Shown piece after piece: positions 58,496 to 64,000 of a stretch of DNA of 64,000 nucleotides; positions within the stretch are counted from its first letter, which is position 1; each line of letters begins with the position of its first letter. The notes beneath the pieces are model-generated. The model saw only the letters and a list, made by a program, of their open reading frames with translations, made no database searches and was not told where the DNA came from. The position numbers and the translations under genes are program-made. Source of the DNA: Pelobates cultripes (lineage: Eukaryota; Chordata; Amphibia; Anura; Pelobatidae); contig OW240916.1 in assembly GCA_933207985.1 (NCBI GenBank), positions 131,825,464 through 131,889,463 on the forward strand, read 5' to 3'.

Positions 58496-58595
58496 NNNNN
58501 NNNNNNNNNNNNNNNNNNNNNNNNNNNNNNNNNNNNNNNNNNNNNNNNNNNNNNNNNNNNNNNNNNNNNNNNNNNNNNNNNNNNNNNNNNNNNNN
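58496..58595. other. Assembly gap (100 N)
   Basis: Exactly 100 N at the end of the minisatellite. Confidence 1.
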
Positions 58596-58689
58596 GCTGA
58601 TGTAATATGCTAAAATATATAAAAGATTGATAACAAATAATCTAAACATGTTTTTTAAAAAATATATATCCTTTTTCCTTTTTTTCAGG

Positions 58690-59612
58690 ACAGTAAGTTC
58701 CATTCCACTAAAGTGACCTTTGTTGAAACGTTTAAGGTTAGTATAGGGATAAGCCAAATGACAAATGATTTAGGTAAACTAGAAAGATGGTCAGAGTTGT
58801 GGCAACTGACATTTAATGTGGATAAGTGCAAGATAATGCATCTTGGACGTAAAAACCCAAGGGCATAGTACAGAATATTTGATAGAGTCCTAACCTCAAC
58901 ATATGAGGAAAGGGATTTAGGGGTGACTATTTCTGATGACTTAAAGGTAGGCAGACAATGTAATAGAGCAGCAGGAAATGCTAGCAGAATGCTTGGTTGT
59001 ATGGGAAGAGGTATTAGCAGTAGAAAGAGGGAAGTGTTCATGCCATTGTACGGAACACTGGTGAGACCTCACTTGGAGTATTGTACACAGTACTGGAGAC
59101 CGTATCTTCAGAAGGATATTGATACCTTAGAGAGGGTTCAGAGAAGGGTTACTAAACTGGTTCATGGATTGCGGGATAAAACTTACCAGGAAAGGTTAAA
59201 GGATCTTAACATGTATAGTTTGGAGGAAAGATGAGACAGGGGGGATATGATAGAAACATTTAAATATATAAAGGGAATCAACACAATAAAGGAGGAGACT
59301 ATATTTAAAAGAAGAAAAACTACCACAACAAAAGGGCATAGTCTTAAAGTAGAGGGGCAAAGGTTTAAAAATAATATCAGGAAGTATTACTTTACTGAGA
59401 GGGTAGTGGATGCATGGAATAGCCTTCCAGCTGAAGTGGTAGAGGTTAACACAGTAAAGGAGTTTAAGCATGCGTGGGACAGGCATAAGGCTATCCTAAC
59501 TATAAGATAAGACTAGGGACTAATGAAAGTATTTAGAAAATTGGGCAGACTAGATGGGCCGAATGGTTCTTATCTGCCGTCACATTCTATGTTTCTATGT
59601 TTCTATGTTTCT
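58690..59612 (+). mobile_element. CR1-group LINE, 5' truncated
   Basis: A long fossil of the RT C-terminal and post-RT domains, ending in TTCTATGTTTCTATGTTTCT repeats. A short tandem 3' end of this TTCTATG form is typical of CR1 elements. The start, near 58690, lies shortly after the gap. Confidence 0.88.
58770..59510 (+). pseudogene. CR1 ORF2 C-terminal fragment
   Basis: The readable order is LERWSELWQLTFNVDKCKIMHLG (end of the RT palm and thumb), then an in-frame stop (TAG near 58867), then YEERDLGVTISDDLK. It continues through the conserved LVRPHLEYCTQYWRPYLQKD and LERVQRRVTKLVHGL segments, a TGA near 59232, GDMIETFKYIKG, and the FTERVVDAWNSLP block at the C-terminus. These are standard landmarks downstream of the RT catalytic core in CR1-type elements. 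The YADD box is upstream and absent. Two stops show a dead copy. The protein would carry out target-primed reverse transcription. Confidence 0.88.
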
Positions 59613-59639
59613 AATTTACGTGCCTCCTTTCAAGAGCCG

Positions 59640-59960
59640 AGGCACCGCTCTTCCACCTTTTTCATCAGCAAAGCACGCTGACATCCTCTGTCTTCTCGCC
59701 CAAGTCAATGTTGCTCATAGAGAAACACTGTGGATGAGAAACGCATGTGTGGTAAATGTTGCGCTCCTCCAATCAAATGTGCTCTATTAGAAGTATTGAT
59801 TGAAGATTCAAGTCTGACTCCGTTATAGCAGTGGAGGCATCCACTAGTGACTGTCAAGAAGACAGCCACTGGAGATGTGTTTAGCCTTGCAATATGAATT
59901 TTGATGTATCTCCAAAACTGCAATGTTTTACATTCTTGGACCAAAAACTACAGGGCCAGC
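59640..59960. repeat. Mixed DNA with a CTAGTGACTGTC module
   Basis: CCACTAGTGACTGTCAAGAAGACAGCCACTGGAG at about 59838-59872 is another copy of the palindromic module. The rest is unrecognised. Confidence 0.5.
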
Positions 59961-60059
59961 ACTTTATTGAGAAAAGTGGTCTAGGAGTTATAGTTAAGTT
60001 AAGATGGTCTTCTTATCGGAAAGGGATAAGACAACAATAAAATCAACAGATATGCTTGA

Positions 60060-60925
60060 TTTGTTTGGTTGTTATTTCCAAAGGCATGTCTGCCTTATTT
60101 TTGTACCGAGCCTGTAGGTTAACACAAAGTTGAACCTAGAAAAGAAAAGGGACCAACAAGCCTTTCTTGTTGTCAGTCTCTTTACTCTCCAATATAGGAC
60201 AGGTTCTTGTGATTTGTCAATACTGTAATAGGCGTAGGAGAGCCCTACAATACATGTCACCATGTTATATATCTTTATGATGTTATTTAGTTATGAACGA
60301 TGTTTCCCTTGCTTGGTCATACTCAAAATGGGAGACACAATAGAAGAAAACCCTTTGATGAGTCTCCTAAATAGTTGGAAAAGCCAATAAACCATTGGAT
60401 AGCTTTTAAACCTTTAGGTAAGGGCCATTCTAGTATAGCTGCTAACTTCTTTGAGTTCATTTAAAACCTTGTACTATTTATTACATAACCGAAGAAGTTG
60501 ATTTAGGTATGGTCAAAAAGACACTTTTCCAATTTGCAAAACAGGCTGTTTTGTAACAACTTGTTTAAACCATACATACATGTTTATGATGTGTCGGTAG
60601 TGACTTTAAGTATATTGTCAAGATACACAATGATAAACTTGTGTAGGTATTAAATGTTGTTTATGACATCCTGGTAACTGGCTGGGACGTTACAAAATCC
60701 AAAGGGCATTACTGTGTATTTATAATGCCAGTATCTATCGTTTTCCGTTCTCACCTTTCCTTATTATGACCAAACTGTATGTCCCTCTCAGATCAAGTTT
60801 TGTGAACATTGTAAACCCCTTTAAGCGATCGAATAATTTGGTGATCAGTGGTATGATATGCACATTTCGTACTGTAATCTTGTTGAGAGGATGGATGGCT
60901 ATTCATGGTTTGATCTCAGAGAAAC
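60060..60925 (-). pseudogene. Ty3/Gypsy pol fossil (RT and RNase H)
   Basis: On the reverse strand, from 60925 down, the reading follows a Gypsy-type pol through several frames. Landmarks are an ITKLFDRLKG block with a TKLDLRGTYS-like motif A (about 60830-60770), MPFGFCNVP-like motif B (60715-60680), a VYLDN-like motif C (about 60615, with the second catalytic Asp changed to Asn), a connection domain with FFGYVI and AIQWFIGFSNYL, and RNase H-end sequence RLTTRKACWSLFFSRFNFVLTYRLGTK (60190-60100). Many stops and frame changes make it an old fossil. No LTR was found on either side. Confidence 0.75.
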
Positions 60926-60934
60926 TGCTTTGAG

Positions 60935-61274
60935 TTCAGAGAAACTGCTATGTTTATAAATGGGTTAATCCAGCCCTCAAATCCTCTAGTGGCTGTCTCA
61001 TTGACAGCCGCTAGAGGCGCTTGCGTGATTCTCACTGTGAAAATCACAGTGAGAGCATGCAAGTGTCCATAGGAAAGCATTGTAAATGCTTTCCTATGAG
61101 ACCGGCTGAATGCGCGCGCAGCTCTTGCCGCGCGTGCACATTCAGCCGAATGGGAGGAGAGGAGGAGGATCGGATCGCCCGGCGCTGGAGAAAGGTAAGT
61201 TTTAACCCCTTTCCTCTGCCCAGAGCCGGGCAGGAGGGGGACTATGTTTTCCTGGCACTATAGTGGTCCTTTAA
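60935..61274. mobile_element. TTAA-type element with CTCTAGTGGCTGTC module (inverse copy)
   Basis: Inverse of 54460-54780, ending GGCACTATAGTGGTCCTTTAA at 61274. Left end uncertain: it merges into the Gypsy fossil near 60930. Confidence 0.72.
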
Positions 61275-61839
61275 CTCCAGAATTAAAGAGTCCTGAACAG
61301 GACCTGGATACTTTTTTATATCCTTTACTTTGAGTTGCCCACATAAGGAGCATATGTTTCATAGGTTTTTCCCTTTCCTGCAGCTTTGTTTCAGCCAGAA
61401 TACTATTTCCAGTGCAGCTCACCCTGTAATATATCTTATTGAATTGTCTATATTCAATTCATTCTTCTCTAGACAGTATTTTTATATTGGTTTACTATTA
61501 TCTTATACCTATACACAATTTTATATGCAATGTAATTGAATGGGCTAAATAACCAGGGCTCAGGTCATTACAAGGTATTAATAAATATTTTCTTGTTTAA
61601 TTATATTAGAAGAACTTAATGTGATTTACATTTGCCCAGCTGACCCCCTAGTAATCTGCTCAACCACCAAATATCCCCCGAGAGCTGTCTCTTAACCACT
61701 TGTAGTACTGCACCATCTCCTTTATGATATTTTTGTATAATTTGTCATCTGCATAGAGTTACCTTTTTATTTTATGTTACTACTCCATCATTTACAGTAA
61801 TCTTCATATGTAAGAATTTGCAATTGCCTTAGCACTAAC

Positions 61840-62870
61840 ATGTCCATACAGAACAGTAAGGGGACAGCTCACCTTAAACTAATGTCACTCAATGTTAGAT
61901 GGTTAAACTCTCCTGAAAAGTGGAGTATATTGTTAAAGGGACACCGTAAGCACTGTATCTGCTTCATCTCATTAAACTGGTTATAGTGTCTGGAGTCCTC
62001 TGGTACCACCATTTCTTTCAGCATTAAACAGTTTTAAAATTTTTAATGTTTTAATGCTAAACAAGAGTCCCCGGCAATCCATCCCCTCTGTGCTGCTTTG
62101 GCTAATAAGGAAGTATTAGCCTGAGCAGCAATAGGCAGCTGTGATTGGCTGAGAGTGTCAGCTGACTGCTTTTAGCCTGTTAGAGTTCCAACTGACGTTA
62201 TGAATGGGTATGACAACAAGGAAGTGTGTAATCTCTGCCTTAGCTACACATACTGAAGGGGCCGGACTGTGGGTGGCCAGGGACTCTTATTTTGTGGCAT
62301 ACTGCACGAACATGGTGCAACTCTGAATGGAGGGACAGTGCCAAGGCACTCCAGGCACTATAACCAATTCAAAGAGATGAAATGCTTATAGTGACTACAG
62401 TGTCCCTTTAAAGAAATTACATAACAGCTCAGCCAATGTCTACTTTATACAAGCGACACATTTTAGAGAGGGTTCTGCCCCCAACCTTAAAATCCAAACA
62501 TAGTTCCAATAGTTTTTCAGTAATGACGGGGGTGTCACAAACTTACCTTTACCGGCGGTTGTGCCGTTCTCTTCCAGCCACGTGGGCAGAACGCACTTGC
62601 GTGGCCGCCTTGCCTCAGTCCTTGGGCAGCAGGGCCCGAATCCTCCACGTAACTGCGATGCCTGAATATAATGCTTACCTTCAGTCCCACGAACGGCTCC
62701 CTCTGCTGGTTCATGGGGCAAACTGCAACCCCTAAAAATAAAAATGAACTTTAAATTACACATAACCCAGTCCTTTGGTTTTAGATGGCTAATGACAGGT
62801 ATTAAATATTTAGGAGTCCACATTATCGGGTCTGTACAGAGCCAATTATTTACCCCTTTTGGAATATCTC
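61840..62870 (+). pseudogene. L1 ORF2 start, broken by a TTAA insertion and a deletion
   Basis: The forward strand at 61841-61932 reads MSIQNSKGTAHLKLMSLNVR and LNSPEKW, the start of the L1 endonuclease domain. After the TTAA element the reading resumes at 62412 with an ANVYFIQATHF block (QETHF in the family), where the catalytic Glu codon of the endonuclease is GCG/Ala-like. It continues to about 62527. Next come about 215 bp of foreign or rearranged DNA, and then a much later part of ORF2 (WLMTGIKYLGVHI, 62785-62825). Most of the RT is therefore deleted. The protein would nick target DNA and reverse transcribe. This copy is dead. Confidence 0.7.
61933..62411. mobile_element. TTAA-flanked non-coding element inside L1
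   Basis: Starts TTAAAGGGACACCGTAAGCAC and ends GTGACTACAGTGTCCCTTTAA. The L1 coding sequence continues directly across, so the TTAA is a target duplication. 479 bp, no frame. Confidence 0.88.
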
Positions 62871-62989
62871 ACTTGTCTCTTTTTTTGAGGATTAATTTTT
62901 TTTAAAATCATGACACTGCCAAAAAATGTTAATATTTTACAGACACTCACGATCTTTCTACCACACGATTTATTTTCCCAGATTAAATG

Positions 62990-63230
62990 TATATATATAT
63001 ATATATATATTACACAAGATCCAGCGCACTCACTTATCCACTAAACAGCAACTTTGCTGTTGACAGATTTTATTAGTTTTTTTTTAAAAAAACACCTAAT
63101 CTAGGCTAAAATAATGGGGGTTTAGTCTCCTGCGCTGGCTGACATCAGTGGGGGAGGAGTGTGGGCGGAGCTGAGCCAGCACCGAGGGTCATGTCCCGAG
63201 TTTGTTTTCCTGACACTATAGTTTCCCTTA
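62990..63230. repeat. TA repeat followed by palindrome-type end and unannotated DNA
   Basis: A TA run at 62992-63010 is followed by ACACAAGATCCAGCGCACTCAC and GTTTTTTTTTAAAAAAACACC. A TTAA-type end (GACACTATAGTTTCCCTTAA) occurs at 63211-63230. Confidence 0.45.
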
Positions 63231-63266
63231 ACTGATTTCCCTGAAAACTGATCTTTTTGTTTACAG

Positions 63267-63437
63267 CAGTGGTCCCAACCCAGTCCTCAAGTACCCCCTA
63301 ACAGTCCAGGATTTAGGGATTAAGCAGTTGTGTCTAAGGTGTTTTTTGTGTTCTTCTTAAAACACTTTACACACAACAAGGTAATCCCTAAATCCTGGAC
63401 TGGTAGGGGGTACTTAAGGATTGGGTTAGGAACCTTG
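63267..63437. mobile_element. hAT MITE, 171 bp
   Basis: GTTTACAG is perfectly duplicated at 63259-63266 and 63438-63445. Ends CAGTGGTCCCAACCCAG and GGTTAGGAACCTTG. Inner CAGTCCAGGATTTAGGGATT pairs with its inverse. Related to the MITE at 54242. Confidence 0.92.
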
Positions 63438-63445
63438 GTTTACAG

Positions 63446-64000
63446 TGTTACAGTGAAAAAAATAAATGAGATGGATGTGGGATTCAGAGGGTACTTCACA
63501 CCTGATTATTGCCTCATTTTATTGCTTTAGCATGCTGAGTACATTTCATCTACTTGTCATTTGTTGCCATTTAAGTACAACTGTTTTCTTTCCACGTTAC
63601 ATAATAATTACAGTTTGATGTCCTGAAAAAATGCTTTGTTTTTAGTAGTATAGTGACATGGAGATCATGGTTACACAGAATGTAATTGACAGAAAGTTCA
63701 TTTAAAATGATATACATTTGTAAATAAACTGCCATCCATGAGCAGATGAAGTCTCTTTAAATCTTGCCAGAAGAAATATCTTAACAAACTTAATGAGCTG
63801 TCAATTTTATGATCAACAATACAAAGTGTTTCAACTATGGAAGCTATAGTTGTGATTTTAATTCTATTTTTTGTATTTTTATGTAACATGGGTAATATTT
63901 GAGCCCTTAATATTTACCATAGCCCTCCCTACATTTCCTGACTTCTGAATGATGTCCAGACAGTGAAGTAGAGCTGTGCTGCCTTAAAATGCCAAGCCTA
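63446..64000. other. Unannotated AT-rich DNA
   Basis: No frame, RNA gene or repeat end recognised up to the window edge. Confidence 0.45.

Larger units (their letters stand above)
57990..58600. mobile_element. Probable hAT-type element, right end hidden by gap
   Basis: CAGTGGCGGATCCAGAG at 57994 has the form of a hAT-type end, and the interior runs into a minisatellite as in its relatives. The right end and duplication are not visible and may be in the gap. Confidence 0.4.

Noticed and set aside
58193..58757. Frames of 68-184 codons rich in Val, Cys and Gly (forward) or Thr, Pro and His (reverse)
   Set aside because: Translations of a 32-bp minisatellite and the following N gap.
54507..61263. 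Similar 80-codon frames at 54507-54758 (reverse) and 61021-61263 (forward)
   Set aside because: Both lie in copies of the same TTAA-type repeat. The similarity is that of the DNA repeat, and the frames are not extended or conserved outside it.

Overview
The window looks like transposon-packed intergenic DNA from a large-genome vertebrate, most likely an anuran amphibian. That is an inference from the element mix: DIRS tyrosine-recombinase retrotransposons beside L1, CR1 and L2-like LINEs, Tc1/mariner elements, many hAT-type elements, TTAA-flanked elements and Ty3/Gypsy LTRs, plus long CA/TG arrays and AT-rich tracts. I found no host protein-coding exon, rRNA, tRNA or CRISPR array. Every recognisable reading frame belongs to a mobile element, and every one is broken. 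Three N runs (18867-19173, 39905-40004, 58496-58595) are assembly gaps.

Layout. 1-1625: 3' end of an L1. 2097-6549: a Tc1-like element split by a hAT-type element (2731-3476) and by a 2.8 kb palindromic element (3521-6341). 6720-8419: hAT-type element with a microsatellite core. 8621-9387: solo LTR. 9830-12206: a TTAA-ended non-coding element with GTACTATTACG palindromes. 12365-14210: a Tc1 terminal repeat, LTR-like sequence, a Tc1 scrap and a minisatellite. 14614-17881: a second Tc1 element split by an LTR plus partial gag. 18677-20145: reverse-strand L1. 20503-27064: a foldback element holding two solo LTRs and a reverse-strand DIRS element. 27359-32700: MITEs, a TTAA element, a hAT-type element, a hairpin array and a possible Penelope-like segment. 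32828-41776: a DIRS element carrying two hAT-type insertions, itself inside a second copy of the 9830-12206 repeat (32700-43123). 43439-45670: mariner fossil split by a hAT-type element. 45.7-52.8 kb: mostly unique AT-rich DNA with one L2-like LINE and one LTR-like segment. 52.8-64 kb: Tigger-like, TTAA and hAT MITEs, LTR pieces with a perfect 72-bp inverted repeat, a small palindrome, minisatellites, a CR1 LINE, a Ty3/Gypsy pol fossil and an L1 start split by a TTAA element.

The genes do not form a pathway. What the window records is an order of insertions, readable because many elements keep target-site duplications (TSDs): 8 bp for hAT, 5 bp for LTRs, TTAA for the TTAA class, TA for Tc1, and 13 bp for the palindromic element. 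The most unusual items are the large palindromic elements, short sequences matching the hammerhead ribozyme core, the perfect 72-bp inverted repeat, a run of five hairpins, and a DIRS gag that appears to need splicing.
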